Assembly (NCBI RefSeq): GCF_016950255.1
Contig: NZ_JACGFN010000001.1
Location: 682,001-746,000, forward strand
DNA: 64,000 nt
Direction: 5' to 3'
DNA from: Pectobacterium brasiliense
GTDB taxonomy: Bacteria > Pseudomonadota > Gammaproteobacteria > Enterobacterales > Enterobacteriaceae
The translations under genes and the position numbers were made by a program. A model generated the notes under the pieces. The model saw only the letters and a program-made list of their open reading frames with translations, did no database searches and had not been told where the DNA came from. Positions 17,964 through 27,694 of the stretch are shown one piece after another. The first letter of the stretch is position 1; each line of letters starts with the position of its first letter.

Positions 17964-18989
17964 ATGTCGACAATGCAGGAAGTGGCGAAGAAAGCAGGCG
18001 TATCGAAAGCGACGGTGTCGCGCGTGCTATCGGGCAAAGGCTATACCAGTGAAGAAACCAAAACGCTGGTCTATCGGGCCATTGAGGAGACGGGATATCG
18101 GCCAAATTTACTGGCGCGGAATCTGGCAACCAGCAAATCCGCCTGTATTGGTTTGGTGGTAACCAACACGCTCTATAACGGCAGCTATTTTAACGAACTG
18201 CTGTCACAGGCCGCCAAGAAATTGGAAGACAACGGGCGCCAGCTAATTCTGGTCGATGGCAAACACAGCGCCGATGAAGAGCGCGCCGCGATTCAATTCC
18301 TGTTGGGGTTACGCTGTGATGCGATCATCATCTATCCCCGTTTTCTCACCGTGGATGAAATGGACGACATCATCGAGAAGCATAAACAGCCGATCATGGT
18401 GGTTAACCGTAAGCTGCGTAAACACCAGAGCCACTGTATCTGTTGCGATCACAAAGGTTCCAGCTATAACGCCACGCAGCATCTGATTGCGCGCGGTCAT
18501 CGAGATATCGCGTTTATCACCGGTTCGCTGGATTCGCCGACCGCTATCGAACGTCTTTCCGGCTATAAAGATGCCCTGACGGCGGCCAATATCGCGGTAC
18601 GGGATGAGTTGATTGTGAAAGGAAAGTGGACACCGCGCAGCGGATCGCTCGCCATTAACGCCCTACGCGATAACCGGGTATCGTTCAGCGCCGTTCTCGC
18701 CAGCAATGACGATATGGCGATTGGCGCGATAAAAGCGCTGGATGACGCTGGCGTTGCCGTACCGCACGACGTTTCTGTCGTCGGGTTCGATGATATTCCC
18801 ACCGCCCCGTTTTTGAAGCCGTCACTCTCCAGCGTCAAAGATCCGGTGAGCGATATGATCAACGAAGTGATTAACCGCCTGATCGCGATGCTGGACGGCG
18901 GCTATTTCTCGAAAGACAATCTGTTCTTGTCGGAGCTACAGGTCAGAGATTCCATTCAGAACGGGCCGTATGGTAATCAGCCCGTTTGA
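17964..18989 (+). CDS. ascG: LacI-family repressor AscG
   Basis: A 341-residue regulator starting at ATG 17964 (MSTMQEVAKKAG); the frame is open further upstream but the helix-turn-helix fixes the start. Residues 5-50 are the DNA-binding domain (VAKKAGVSKATVSRVLSGKGY) with the hinge helix YRPNLLARNL. The periplasmic-binding-like effector domain follows (IGLVVTNTLYNGSYF, IDSPTAIERLSGYKDAL-type and VSVVGFDDIPTAPF segments). It is close to E. coli AscG in sequence and length. It represses the divergent ascFB operon until a beta-glucoside is present. Confidence 0.9.
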   Translation: MSTMQEVAKKAGVSKATVSRVLSGKGYTSEETKTLVYRAIEETGYRPNLLARNLATSKSACIGLVVTNTLYNGSYFNELLSQAAKKLEDNGRQLILVDGKHSADEERAAIQFLLGLRCDAIIIYPRFLTVDEMDDIIEKHKQPIMVVNRKLRKHQSHCICCDHKGSSYNATQHLIARGHRDIAFITGSLDSPTAIERLSGYKDALTAANIAVRDELIVKGKWTPRSGSLAINALRDNRVSFSAVLASNDDMAIGAIKALDDAGVAVPHDVSVVGFDDIPTAPFLKPSLSSVKDPVSDMINEVINRLIAMLDGGYFSKDNLFLSELQVRDSIQNGPYGNQPV

Positions 18990-19098
18990 ATCCGCTACGA
19001 GAAGCGGACAGTTATAGTTTTCACGGCAGATGGGAATTTTACTTACGCTTTGAATAGTGTATAAAAAACAGAATCTTATTTTTACATGAGGGAAAAGA

Positions 19099-19422
19099 AT
19101 GATCACTTGTCACGTCAAATATATTATCGATCCCTATCAATTACACGAGTTTGAGAATTATGCTTCGAAATGGATCGAAATTGTGGAGTTGATGGGGGGC
19201 ATCCATCACGGCTACTTCCTACCATCAGAAGGTGCAAATAACATAGCCTACTGTTTATTCAGCTTCGATAGCCTGACACAGTACGAAGAGTACAGGCTAG
19301 CCATTCTCAATAAGGCTGAATGTGTCGAACTGTTCAATGAAGCTAATCAGAAAAAGTTTATCCTTAGCTACGAGCGTAGTTTCATGAAGCCATTACTGTC
19401 TGACAATAGCATTCGCATGTAG
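19099..19422 (+). CDS. NIPSNAP-family protein
   Basis: A 107-residue ferredoxin-like alpha/beta-barrel protein. The pattern ITCHVKYIIDPYQLHEFENYASKWIEIV, then GGIHHGYFLPSEGANNIAYCLFSF and the closing Y-E-R-S-F-M segment fit NIPSNAP domains. These small dimeric proteins have no agreed activity. The ATG follows GAGGGAAAAGA, a good ribosome site. It stands between ascG and a convergent DJ-1/PfpI gene, with no evident operon partner. Confidence 0.72.
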   Translation: MITCHVKYIIDPYQLHEFENYASKWIEIVELMGGIHHGYFLPSEGANNIAYCLFSFDSLTQYEEYRLAILNKAECVELFNEANQKKFILSYERSFMKPLLSDNSIRM

Positions 19423-19556
19423 TGCTGTGAAATGGCCAGCATGCAATGTAATGCAGTGGCTGAATCTGATAAGTCACTGTATTTCAAACAACGTCCGCTA
19501 TTGGAAAATCCAGATTGAAGCAGTTTTTTGGCCCGTTCTGAACGAACAACGGAAGA

Positions 19557-20177
19557 CTATATTCTTGATGGATGTTTTAACTCAACGCCAGAGTGGGATT
19601 CAAATCCCATTCCTTCTTTTATTCGTTCAACATTAGCTATGGATGTCAGTTTCTCTATTAAAGTAAATGCAACATTAATAGCTGTTGCCGGACTTTGGGA
19701 CGTAATGATATTCCCGTCCACCACAATGGGGCGCTGAACAACGTTGACTCCCATTTCTAGCAACTGAGTTTGACGCTTACTACTCAGATGATAAGTTGTA
19801 CCCGCTCGTCCTTGAAGAGCGCCACTCTTTGCTATTGCTAAAGCGCCAACGCAGACAGAAGCAATAATTTTGTTTTTGGCGTTAAATTTTCTAATCAGAC
19901 TTAGAAGCCGTTCATCAAATGCATCTTCATAAAAACCAGCCCGACTCATCCCGCCAGGAATGGCAATTGCGTCAAAGCTATCATCATCAATCTCATGTAG
20001 TTGATATTCTGGTTCGATAGTGAAATTCCAGGCACACTTAACTTTTTGACGTAGACCAACTGTCACTAATTCTATGGGTTCTAATCCGTATGTTGTTGTC
20101 CAACCGATGGTATCTGTGAATACACTAGCCTCATATTCTTCTAATCCCTGGCAAAGGAATAAGAGCACTTTCTTCAT
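19557..20177 (-). CDS. DJ-1/PfpI family protein
   Basis: A 206-residue class-I glutamine-amidotransferase-like protein. It has the N-terminal glutamate in LCQGLEEYEASVFTD, the GGM turn in IAIPGGMSRAG, and the nucleophile cysteine in IIASVCVGALAIAKSG. DJ-1 relatives act as glyoxalases, deglycases, hydratases or chaperones; which applies is unclear. The PGGMSRAGFYED segment is close to family members annotated as PfpI-like. No signal peptide. It is transcribed toward the NIPSNAP gene from a promoter in the 20.2-20.5 kb spacer. Confidence 0.8.
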   Translation of the reverse strand: MKKVLLFLCQGLEEYEASVFTDTIGWTTTYGLEPIELVTVGLRQKVKCAWNFTIEPEYQLHEIDDDSFDAIAIPGGMSRAGFYEDAFDERLLSLIRKFNAKNKIIASVCVGALAIAKSGALQGRAGTTYHLSSKRQTQLLEMGVNVVQRPIVVDGNIITSQSPATAINVAFTLIEKLTSIANVERIKEGMGFESHSGVELKHPSRI

Positions 20178-20536
20178 CTTATGATATCCATGATAAGTAC
20201 ACTAATACGCAGTGACGATAGCACAAATGCTCTGCATTTTTAGCCTGTTGTTGGCACAGATCCACCCGTCAGATTACGTTTAGCTCTGCGCAGCAACATT
20301 GCCAGATCAGGTCTGAGCTAATAGAGATAAACCAATCGACGTGATTCAATCGTGCGTGTTCGACTGTCATTTTACGCTATTGACGTAACGAACCATGCCC
20401 TAACGCAATGACTACTATTAAGAAGATGCTTTTTGAAGAGGGATTTATGCAAATAAAGTGAAAAAAAGAAGACAACCTACGCACCGAAACGATCGTTTAC
20501 AGCACGCGATTGCCATTTTATCCGTCTGATACCATC
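20178..20536. other. Intergenic spacer with no identified gene
   Basis: About 360 bp holding the promoter side of the DJ-1 gene. A minus-strand stretch near 20225-20320 reads RPDLAMLLRRAKRNLTGG before a stop, which could be a transposase tail, but I cannot name a family. Confidence 0.4.
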
Positions 20537-20764
20537 TTAAACGTAAACGTTAAGCTGGTTATTTTCCGTTGGGCGATTAACCCCATCGGCTATCGGTGGC
20601 TTAAAGACCGACGCGCTATTCTCATACGTCGTCCGAGTTCGGGTAGACGCGTCCTGATTAGAGTAACCAGACAGCTGCGACGAGCGAGAAATGCCCTGAA
20701 CATGATCAGGTTTGTCAGGCATGGTGCTATATGACACTGGAGAAACCAGGTTAAGACCAATCAT
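20537..20764 (-). CDS. Unknown small polar protein, 75 aa
   Basis: I do not recognise it. The frame starts at ATG 20764 after AGGGGGAAGAAAA, a very strong ribosome site, which is the main reason to believe it. The protein is Ser/Thr/Asn/Gln-rich with few hydrophobics after the first residues (MIGLNLVSPVSYSTMPDKPD) and no cysteine. Low-complexity polar N-termini of this kind occur in type III secreted proteins, but I find no hrp box in the 160 bp upstream, so no such claim is made. An overlapping plus-strand frame at 20510-20734 lacks a ribosome site. Confidence 0.45.
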   Translation of the reverse strand: MIGLNLVSPVSYSTMPDKPDHVQGISRSSQLSGYSNQDASTRTRTTYENSASVFKPPIADGVNRPTENNQLNVYV

Positions 20765-20946
20765 TTTTCTTCCCCCTATTCATCTCATCTGTCAGTAAAA
20801 CTTACCTTGCTTATTACTGAGTATAGAACAGTCAAACAGGGGGAATATGTAAGGTTTTGTCTGAAAAAACACCGCTGACACGACACGAATAAACGCAAAG
20901 AGAAGGCAAACTATCAGCCTTTTATTTTTTATTATCTATCAGTTAG

Positions 20947-21456
20947 TTACTTTATTTTCTCCCACGCACGTAGCCGCCCAGCCGCATTTTTATAAGGCGA
21001 GGCGGTATTGAACTGAATCATCCGACCACGCGTCCACTTACCGTACCAGCATTCACCATAGAGCTGTGCATCGGTGTAACGTTCGACCAGCGCGATAAGC
21101 GCCAGTTTATTCGCGACAAGCCGAGCGACCAGTTCAGACCAATCGGTAATGTGAGCGAAGTCCTGATAGAATTTTTGCGCCAGTAAACCAAGCTGATTCC
21201 ACTGGTAGCCCGTTTCTGGAAAATCGATGGCTTTACCCTGCTCTTCATGCTGATGCCATTTCAGCACCAGATTGCCCCAGCCCAGCAAATACGCCACCAG
21301 ATTTGCCGCGCTCATCTGCGTACCCTGCGCATGCCCTGCCATTTCCGGCGAGAATGCGCGATCGGCGGGAACGGCCTCGATTCGCTTCATTAACAGCGCA
21401 AACTGACTGTTGATTGCCTTAATCAAGGCTTCCTTACTTTCCGGTACCGCCATCAT
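20947..21456 (-). CDS. ClbS/DfsB-family four-helix protein
   Basis: A 169-residue all-helical protein. The start AVPESKEALIKAINSQFALLMKRIEAVP, the middle MSAANLVAYLLGWGNLVLKWH and the end WYGKWTRGRMIQFNTASPYKNAAGRLRAW match the DUF1706 family, which includes ClbS, the colibactin-neutralising cyclopropane hydrolase, and DfsB. The WxxGRxIQFNTxSPYxNAxxRLRxW ending is typical. Most chromosomal homologues have no known role; protection from a DNA-alkylating metabolite is only an analogy. The start is at one of two adjacent ATGs. Confidence 0.82.
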   Translation of the reverse strand: MMAVPESKEALIKAINSQFALLMKRIEAVPADRAFSPEMAGHAQGTQMSAANLVAYLLGWGNLVLKWHQHEEQGKAIDFPETGYQWNQLGLLAQKFYQDFAHITDWSELVARLVANKLALIALVERYTDAQLYGECWYGKWTRGRMIQFNTASPYKNAAGRLRAWEKIK

Positions 21457-21533
21457 CTTTCCCCGACTATTCTGCTACAGGTAAGTTAGGTTACTGATCA
21501 AACGGCGGCACCGCCTTGTCATCGCTCACGTTT

Positions 21534-22514
21534 TCAACGCTGCGCCAGCAGTCGAATCGACGCCTCACGCTCGCGGGGAGATGTCACGGGCGTATGGATG
21601 ATAAACTCATCCACGCCAAAACGCTGATGGTAACTTTCCAGACGCTGATGAATATGCTCTGGCGTACCGTAAAGCACATTGCGCGGCTCCTGCACAATCC
21701 GGAAGTCAGTCGCGCCCGCCTGCCGAACGAAGTTGTCGGCCTGTTCCTGACTGCCTACCGTCAGCGGCGGCTTGTTCTCAATGTAAACTTTATAGTTATG
21801 CTGCGTGCTGGCCAGCGCCTCCGCATCCTCATGGCGCTCGGCGGCAATCACCGACAGCGACAGCAGCGTCTGGGCATTGGTGGGTTTCAATTCCCGATAA
21901 CTCAAGAGAGATTCCGTCAGCAGCGTTTCACTGGCATTGATGAACCCGGCGAAGACAAAACTCCAGCCCAGCGAGGCGGCTAACTGCGCACTCTCCTGAC
22001 TGGCACCCAACAGAAAGCACTGCGGCGTATGTTCAGGTAATGGCGTCGCATTCAGATGCTCGCCCGTCTCGTCATGACTGTCGAGAAAGCGGTTTAGCTG
22101 ATGGAGTTTCTCCGTAAAAGCAACCCGCTGCGTCTCACCGATTTCCTGCTGTAGCGCACGCGTCGCCAGCGGCAATCCGCCCGGCGCTTTGCCGATCCCC
22201 AAATCCACACGCCCGCCCGCCAGTGCGCTGATCACATGAAAATTCTCCGCGACCTTATACGGGCTGTAGTGCTGCAACATCACGCCGCCGGAGCCAATGC
22301 GCAGCGTTGTCGTATGTGCCAGCAACCAGGTGATCAAAACCTCGGGAGACGACCCTGCTAACTCATCGGAATTATGATGTTCGGAAACCCAAAAACGGTA
22401 ATAGCCGAGCGCTTCTGCCACTTTCGCCAGCGACACGGTTTGCGCCAACGCCTGCGCCGCATTCATTCCTTCGGCGATCGGACTTTGATCTAATAAACTG
22501 AGCTTATATCCCAC
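21534..22514 (-). CDS. LLM-class flavin-dependent monooxygenase (MsnO8/YhbW-like)
   Basis: A 326-residue bacterial-luciferase-like TIM barrel: LSLLDQSPIAEG, RFWVSEHHNSDELAGSSPEVL, RIGSGGVMLQHYSPYKVAENF and VDLGIGKAPGG. These are the conserved segments of the YhbW/MsnO8 branch, which uses reduced FMN and oxygen. It transcribes away from the M20 peptidase gene across a 425-bp regulatory region. Together with the flavin reductase at 24.5 kb and the second monooxygenase at 25.3 kb it suggests oxidative cleavage of C-S or C-N bonds. The substrate is unknown. Confidence 0.83.
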   Translation of the reverse strand: MGYKLSLLDQSPIAEGMNAAQALAQTVSLAKVAEALGYYRFWVSEHHNSDELAGSSPEVLITWLLAHTTTLRIGSGGVMLQHYSPYKVAENFHVISALAGGRVDLGIGKAPGGLPLATRALQQEIGETQRVAFTEKLHQLNRFLDSHDETGEHLNATPLPEHTPQCFLLGASQESAQLAASLGWSFVFAGFINASETLLTESLLSYRELKPTNAQTLLSLSVIAAERHEDAEALASTQHNYKVYIENKPPLTVGSQEQADNFVRQAGATDFRIVQEPRNVLYGTPEHIHQRLESYHQRFGVDEFIIHTPVTSPREREASIRLLAQR

Positions 22515-22940
22515 GATGTTTCCTTATTTTCAGCGACTATCCGTTAGCGCTATTTATTGCAAGGCTATGCATGTAAAAACCCGTCATTTCAAAACGCCGT
22601 TTAAATAAATGGGGGTAATAAAAACCAGCCAGTGCAAAAGCAGAATAAGAAGAATGTTGCATAATAGTGTGAAATATAAATATCAATAATGGATTTTATT
22701 AGCAGATATTTTAATAAAGACGAAATTAACATCACGGTATAAAATAAATGACACCACTACGTCATTCGCGTCCCCTACTGGCGGCGTCACGGCTAACCCA
22801 GTAACGTAAAGGTAACAATATGGGACGTTTGAAATATGACGGGATAAAAAGGCATGAAATATAACCAGACGGTATTTATCCGTAGAGTGGCTATCGGCTA
22901 CCTTTATCGTGTTTAAGTTTTGTTAAGGAGGTGTATTGAT
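22515..22940. promoter_or_regulatory. Divergent AT-rich promoter region of the organosulfur island
   Basis: About 425 bp between divergent genes, strongly AT-rich at 22610-22750. It must carry both promoters. I cannot pick out a certain regulator site; a CysB/Cbl-type activator would be expected if sulfur limitation controls the island. Confidence 0.45.
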
Positions 22941-24137
22941 ATGGCTGAATCTATCCCCTGTTGTGATACGTCATTCGAGCAGCAGTTAATTAACTGGCGA
23001 CGACACTTGCATCAGTACCCAGAACTATCCAATCAGGAACACCAAACCACCGCGCACATTACCCGCTGGCTACAAGAGAAAAACATCCGCCTGTTGCCCC
23101 TTGCCTTAACCACGGGTGTCGTTGCCGAGATCGGTCACGGTACTGGTCCAACGATTGCGCTGCGAGCCGATATTGATGCGCTACCGATTGAAGAGTTGGT
23201 CGATGTGCCGTTTCGCTCTCAGCACGCTGGCGTCATGCATGCCTGCGGACACGATTTTCACACCGCCGTAATGTTGGGTACTACCTGTTTGCTGAAAAAA
23301 CGCGAATCTGTCTTACCGGGTAAAATCAGGGTATTTTTCCAACCCGCAGAAGAAGTTTCTACCGGCGCTAATCAGCTCATCCGCGCCGGCGCACTCGCCG
23401 ATGTCGCCGCCGTTTTCGGCCTGCACAACGCCCCTGAGCTTCCCACTGGCACCTTCGCGACACGCAGCGGCCCGTTTTATGCCAATGTGGATCGCTTCGC
23501 TATTCACATTACGGGCAAAGGCGCACACGCGGCCAAACCCGAACAGGGCATCGACAGCATCGTCACCGCCTGCAATATCGTCAATGCGCTGCAAACATTG
23601 CCCAGCCGCAGCTTCAGTTCGCTGGAGTCGCTGGTCATCAGCGTCACGCGCATTCAGGGCGGCAACACCTGGAACGTCCTGCCACAAACAGTAGAATTGG
23701 AAGGCACGGTACGCACCTACAATGCCGCGATTCGCGCGGAAATCCCGGAGCGAATTGAGCAGTTGATCGGCGGCATTGCCCTTGCACTGGGCGCAAAAGC
23801 GGAGCTGAAATGGTATCCCGGCCCGCCTGCGGTTGTGAACACCAGTGAATGGGCGGATTTCAGCAAGAAAATTGCCAGAGATGCGGGCTATCAGGTAGAA
23901 AACGCCGAACTGCAAATGAGCGGCGAGGATTTTGCGCTGTATCTTCAGGAGGTGCCGGGCACGTTCGTCAGCATTGGCTCAAACAGCGAATTTGGCTTGC
24001 ATCATCCTCAGTTTAACCCGGATGAAAGCGCGATTGCGCCAGCCTCACGCTATTTCGCTCAATTGGCGGAAGCCGCACTGCATCGCCTGCGCACCACGAA
24101 AGTGACCCCACCACAGGCAGTGCTTTCTTCATCTTAA
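22941..24137 (+). CDS. M20-family amidohydrolase (N-acyl amino acid deacylase)
   Basis: A 398-residue zinc peptidase-like amidohydrolase. The ATG at 22941 follows AAGGAGGTG, a near-perfect ribosome site. Metal and catalytic motifs are clear: LRADIDALPIEE, VMHACGHDFHTAVMLG, FFQPAEEVSTGA, VFGLHNAPELPTG, the dimerisation-domain GKGAHAAKPEQGID, and the final LHHPQFNPDE. The subfamily deacylates N-acetyl or N-acyl amino acids. The neighbouring GNAT, monooxygenase and amino-acid ABC genes parallel the Bacillus ytnL (deacetylase) context, where N-acetylated S-modified cysteine is the intermediate. That substrate is an inference. Confidence 0.85.
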   Translation: MAESIPCCDTSFEQQLINWRRHLHQYPELSNQEHQTTAHITRWLQEKNIRLLPLALTTGVVAEIGHGTGPTIALRADIDALPIEELVDVPFRSQHAGVMHACGHDFHTAVMLGTTCLLKKRESVLPGKIRVFFQPAEEVSTGANQLIRAGALADVAAVFGLHNAPELPTGTFATRSGPFYANVDRFAIHITGKGAHAAKPEQGIDSIVTACNIVNALQTLPSRSFSSLESLVISVTRIQGGNTWNVLPQTVELEGTVRTYNAAIRAEIPERIEQLIGGIALALGAKAELKWYPGPPAVVNTSEWADFSKKIARDAGYQVENAELQMSGEDFALYLQEVPGTFVSIGSNSEFGLHHPQFNPDESAIAPASRYFAQLAEAALHRLRTTKVTPPQAVLSSS

Positions 24138-24160
24138 TAAGTTGATCTACAAATACAATC

Positions 24161-24364
24161 ACCTCCGCGCGATCGATTGGGCGGAGGTAACTATTCCCTA
24201 AATCATTCGCGTTGGCAAACTGGTGAAAAACCTATTTTCAGAACGAGAACGGGGGTAATGGAATAGAGGAGTAAAGCGTCCGCGCCAGGGACAAAAACGT
24301 CAGGAACGTTTTTGAACGTCGCTTGCGACGGCCCTGAAAGGGGGAATCTCAGGGATGAGATTCC
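24161..24364. repeat. String of perfect hairpins in a gene-free region
   Basis: Four inverted repeats follow each other: ACCTCCGC/GCGGAGGT (24161-24188), AAAAACGT/ACGTTTTT (24293-24313), CGTCGC/GCGACG (24317-24330) and GGAATCTCA/TGAGATTCC (24343-24364). The region 24138-24473 has no gene. The first may end M20 transcription; the rest look like a dispersed intergenic repeat. Confidence 0.55.
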
Positions 24365-24473
24365 TATCTGCGCGGCTCGAGCTTACAGGGAGGTACTTGC
24401 AGCGTCTTTACGATCTATCCATTACCACCACTCAACGCGCGTATATGGTTTAACGTATAGTCAGTGTATTTCA

Positions 24474-25019
24474 TTAACCACGAACGGCATGATAACGGCG
24501 GGAAAAATACACCAAACCATCGGTGCTTTCGCCCTGCTTAATCGCTAACACCCGGCAAATGAAGATATCGTGCGTCGCCGCGCTCACCACCTCTTCAATC
24601 ACGCAGTCAAACGCCACCAGCGCATCCCGCAATACCGGCGAGCCCGTGTGTAACACGTCCCATTCTGCCGCGGCAAACCGTTCTTCGGTAGAAGATCGGC
24701 TGCCAAACAGCGATGACAGCGCTTCATGATGAGCGGCCAGCGTATTGATACACAAATGCGTATTCGCCTGAAACGTGGGATATACCGACGATCCGCGATT
24801 CAGACACACCAGCAGCGTACCGGGCGTATCGCTGACGCTGGACACGGCGGATGCCGTAAATCCGGCCTTACCTGCCGGGCCATCCGTCGTAACGACATTA
24901 ACCGCTGCGCTCAGCTTTGCCATCGCATCGCGAAACGCCTGCTGGTCAACGCTGGCAACCGCCGCAGAGAGAGCCGCGTCATTCGCGGTAACGAGTCGTT
25001 CAGCAACAAGATCAGACAT
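24474..25019 (-). CDS. Flavin reductase (RutF/HpaC-like)
   Basis: A 181-residue flavin reductase-like domain protein: [54 protein letters not shown] N-terminal half in which the [14 protein letters not shown] stretch binds FMN, followed by [12 protein letters not shown] and [10 protein letters not shown]. It would supply reduced FMN from NAD(P)H to the neighbouring LLM monooxygenases, a two-component arrangement typical of that class. It is divergent from the monooxygenase at 25339 over a 319-bp AT-rich promoter region. Partner assignment rests on neighbourhood. Confidence 0.83.
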   Translation of the reverse strand: MSDLVAERLVTANDAALSAAVASVDQQAFRDAMAKLSAAVNVVTTDGPAGKAGFTASAVSSVSDTPGTLLVCLNRGSSVYPTFQANTHLCINTLAAHHEALSSLFGSRSSTEERFAAAEWDVLHTGSPVLRDALVAFDCVIEEVVSAATHDIFICRVLAIKQGESTDGLVYFSRRYHAVRG

Positions 25020-25338
25020 TAAATGCTTCCTTTAAATACGGCGATAGACACGATCATTAACATTATACTAACAAAATAAGCCGCGTCATCATCTGAAATT
25101 TTCGAATTTCATTATCCATTTTTGTTGTTTTACATCACGTCTCGCCTCATCAATAGTGAAAACACGCCATTAACGCCCTATTAACCTTTCATTGAATACG
25201 TGAATGCCTATTGATGGCTTGTTGATTGATAGCCGGTTTATTGACGGACTGTTTTCACTTTCATGGAAGTACGACCAATTAATAATAAACATATTCAACT
25301 CATAACAAGCACATTCAATTAATAAAAGGTTCCTGATA
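25020..25338. promoter_or_regulatory. Divergent promoter region, flavin reductase / monooxygenase
   Basis: 319 bp, AT-rich, with repeated TTGATnG/TTGACGG words at 25208-25250. It must hold both promoters; no specific operator is assigned. Confidence 0.4.
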
Positions 25339-26667
25339 ATGAGTAAACAACAAACATCTTCAAACCGACAATTAAGACTGGGTTTAATATTACAAGGCGC
25401 AGCAGGAAATATGTCCGCGTGGCGACATAAAAACGTCGTACCCGACGCCAGCATTAATTTTGGCTTTGTTCTGGATGCGGTAAAAAAAGCCGAACAAGGG
25501 AAATTTGATTTTGTCTTCGTGGCCGACGGCCTGTATATCAATGAAAAATCGATCCCCCACTTTCTCAATCGCTTTGAACCTCTGACGTTATTGTCTGCGC
25601 TGGCTACCGTCACCACCCATATTGGTCTGGTCGGTACGCTCTCGACGTCGTATTCCGAGCCTTTCACCACCGCCCGGCAGTTCGCCAGCCTTGACCACCT
25701 GAGCAACGGTCGCGCAGGCTGGAACGTGGTGACATCGCCGCTGGAAGGATCGGCGAAAAACTTTTCCCGTGCACAGCACCCGGAACACGCGCTGCGCTAC
25801 CGCATTGCCGATGAATTCCTTCAGGTGGCGAAAGGCCTGTGGGATTCCTGGGAAGACGATGCCTTTATTCGTGACAAAGCCAGCGGACAATTCTTCGATC
25901 CCGAAAAGCTGCACACGCTGAACCATAAAGGGGAATTCTTCTCGGTACAGGGGCCGCTGAATATTGGCCGATCCGCGCAGGGTCGCCCTATTGTGTTTCA
26001 GGCTGGTGCGTCTGAAGACGGCCAAAAATTGGCCGCCAAACACGCCGATGCCATCTTCACCCATCAACACACGCTGGAAGAATCGCAACGTTATTACCGC
26101 GAGGTAAAACAGAAGCTGGAAGAAAACGGTCGCCGGGCCGATCAACTGCATGTTTTTCAGGGCGTAAGCGTGATTGTCGGCAATGACGCGGAGGACGTAG
26201 AGCGCCAGTATCAGGAAACCGCACAGCTGGTCACGATTGAAGATGCTCTCAATTATCTGGGACGCTACTTTGAGCACTACGACTTCTCACAGCATCCACT
26301 GGATGAACCGTTCCCCGATATCGGCGATCTGGGGAAAAACAGCTTCCGCAGCACCACCGATGAAATCAAACGCAACGCGCAGGAAAAAGGCTTAACGCTG
26401 CGTCAGGTCGCGCTGGAAGCGGCGTCGCCGCGCCCCGTATTCAGCGGCACGCCCGAACAGGTGGCGGATGGCTTGCAGCTTTGGTTTGAAAACGGTGCCG
26501 CCGACGGCTTCATCATTCAGGGCGGCACGCCGGATACGCTCAACCATTTTGTCGATCGCGTCGTTCCCCTACTGCAACAGCGCGGCCTGTTCCGTCAGGA
26601 GTATCCCGGCTACACGCTGCGGGAAAATCTGGCGCTGGATTATCCGGTGAATCAATTCACGCGTTAA
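25339..26667 (+). CDS. FMN-dependent monooxygenase, NtaA/SnaA/DszA family (YtnJ-like)
   Basis: A 442-residue LLM monooxygenase of the NtaA/SnaA/SoxA/DszA subgroup. Conserved stretches include [34 protein letters not shown] ([18 protein letters not shown]), [28 protein letters not shown] and HADAIFTHQ. Length matches the family. Relatives open nitrilotriacetate or sulfur-containing compounds with reduced FMN. Two tandem solute-binding proteins follow after 22 bp, so this enzyme works on the compound that transporter imports. The arrangement resembles Bacillus YtnJ with the Ytm transporter. Confidence 0.87.
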   Translation: MSKQQTSSNRQLRLGLILQGAAGNMSAWRHKNVVPDASINFGFVLDAVKKAEQGKFDFVFVADGLYINEKSIPHFLNRFEPLTLLSALATVTTHIGLVGTLSTSYSEPFTTARQFASLDHLSNGRAGWNVVTSPLEGSAKNFSRAQHPEHALRYRIADEFLQVAKGLWDSWEDDAFIRDKASGQFFDPEKLHTLNHKGEFFSVQGPLNIGRSAQGRPIVFQAGASEDGQKLAAKHADAIFTHQHTLEESQRYYREVKQKLEENGRRADQLHVFQGVSVIVGNDAEDVERQYQETAQLVTIEDALNYLGRYFEHYDFSQHPLDEPFPDIGDLGKNSFRSTTDEIKRNAQEKGLTLRQVALEAASPRPVFSGTPEQVADGLQLWFENGAADGFIIQGGTPDTLNHFVDRVVPLLQQRGLFRQEYPGYTLRENLALDYPVNQFTR

Positions 26668-26689
26668 TTCGCGCAACAGGAGATTCACC

Positions 26690-27625
26690 GTGAAGCGTTC
26701 CCCTTTTATCACCGTGACCGGTCTGGCGACATTATTGAGCGCCACACTGGTAACCCATGCGCAGGCGCAAGATGCGGGATTCGTTAGCCGTATCGACCTG
26801 AAAGCCAACCAAACGCCTATTCGTACTGAGAAAAACGCTGAGGCTATCGCGCAGATCCCGGCTAATTTCAAATTCGTGACGCCGGGAAAACTGACGATTG
26901 CCGTCTCGGCGCTCAGTTCACCGCCGCTGTCGCTGCTGGCTGACGATAACAAAACGCTTATCGGCAGCGATGCCGATATCGCGCGGCTGGTTGCCGACGG
27001 CCTCGGGCTGGAGCTAAAACTGGTGCCCGCCTCTTGGGAAGATTGGCCGCTGGGCATCACTGCGGGGAAATATGACGCCGCCATTTTTAATATCGCGGTG
27101 ACAAAGCTCCGCAAAGAGAAGTTCGACTTCGCCACGTATCGCATTGATACGCTGGGTTTCTACGTGAAATCGACCAGTAAGATTACGTCGATTAACAAAC
27201 CGGAGGACGTGGCGGGTCTGAAAGTGATTGTCGGTTCCGGCACCAATCAGGAAAACATTCTGCTGGGCTGGGATCGGCAAAACCGCGCCAACGGCCTTCC
27301 TCCCGTACAGCCTGTCTACGTCACCGATGATGCCGCCGCCAACCTGAGCATTCAGTCCGGGCGCGTCGATGCGTTTTTCGGTCCGCACTCAATAGGGGCT
27401 TATAAAGCCGCGCTGACGGGGAAAACGCGCATGGTAGGCAAAGGCCCGACGGTCGCTTACGTCGCGGTCACCACGCAGAAAGGTAACGGTCTGGCTCAGC
27501 CCATCAGCACCGCCATCAATGGCGCAATCCACAACGGCAGCTATGCGCAAGTGCTGGACCGCTGGGGTGAAGACGATGAAAAAATCACACAGTCCGTCGT
27601 AAATCCGCCGGGTATCGGCGATTAA
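26690..27625 (+). CDS. Amino-acid-type ABC solute-binding protein, first copy
   Basis: A 311-residue family-3 periplasmic binding protein beginning with GTG at 26690 (MKRSPFITVTG) after ACAGGAGATTCACC. The signal peptide ends near THAQA. Hallmarks: GSDADIARLVADGLGLELKLVPASWEDWPLGI, AAIFNIAVTKLRKEKFDFATYR, KVIVGSGTNQEN and PVYVTDDAAANLSIQSGRVDA. It is a close paralogue of the next gene, alike over almost the whole mature length. Two binding proteins for one permease imply related ligands, as with TcyJ/TcyK in Bacillus. Confidence 0.87.
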   Translation: MKRSPFITVTGLATLLSATLVTHAQAQDAGFVSRIDLKANQTPIRTEKNAEAIAQIPANFKFVTPGKLTIAVSALSSPPLSLLADDNKTLIGSDADIARLVADGLGLELKLVPASWEDWPLGITAGKYDAAIFNIAVTKLRKEKFDFATYRIDTLGFYVKSTSKITSINKPEDVAGLKVIVGSGTNQENILLGWDRQNRANGLPPVQPVYVTDDAAANLSIQSGRVDAFFGPHSIGAYKAALTGKTRMVGKGPTVAYVAVTTQKGNGLAQPISTAINGAIHNGSYAQVLDRWGEDDEKITQSVVNPPGIGD

Positions 27626-27694
27626 GTAAAAATGGCACACCTAAAAAAGTGACATTGTCACCACTATAAATCATCACCTGCAAGGGAAAGACAG

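Noticed and set aside
20225..20320. Possible transposase tail (minus strand RPDLAMLLRRAKRNLTGG)
   Set aside because: Too short and no family recognised; kept only as a remark on the spacer.
20765..20930. hrp box upstream of the 75-aa polar protein
   Set aside because: I scanned the minus strand for GGAACY-N15/16-CCACNNA and found none.
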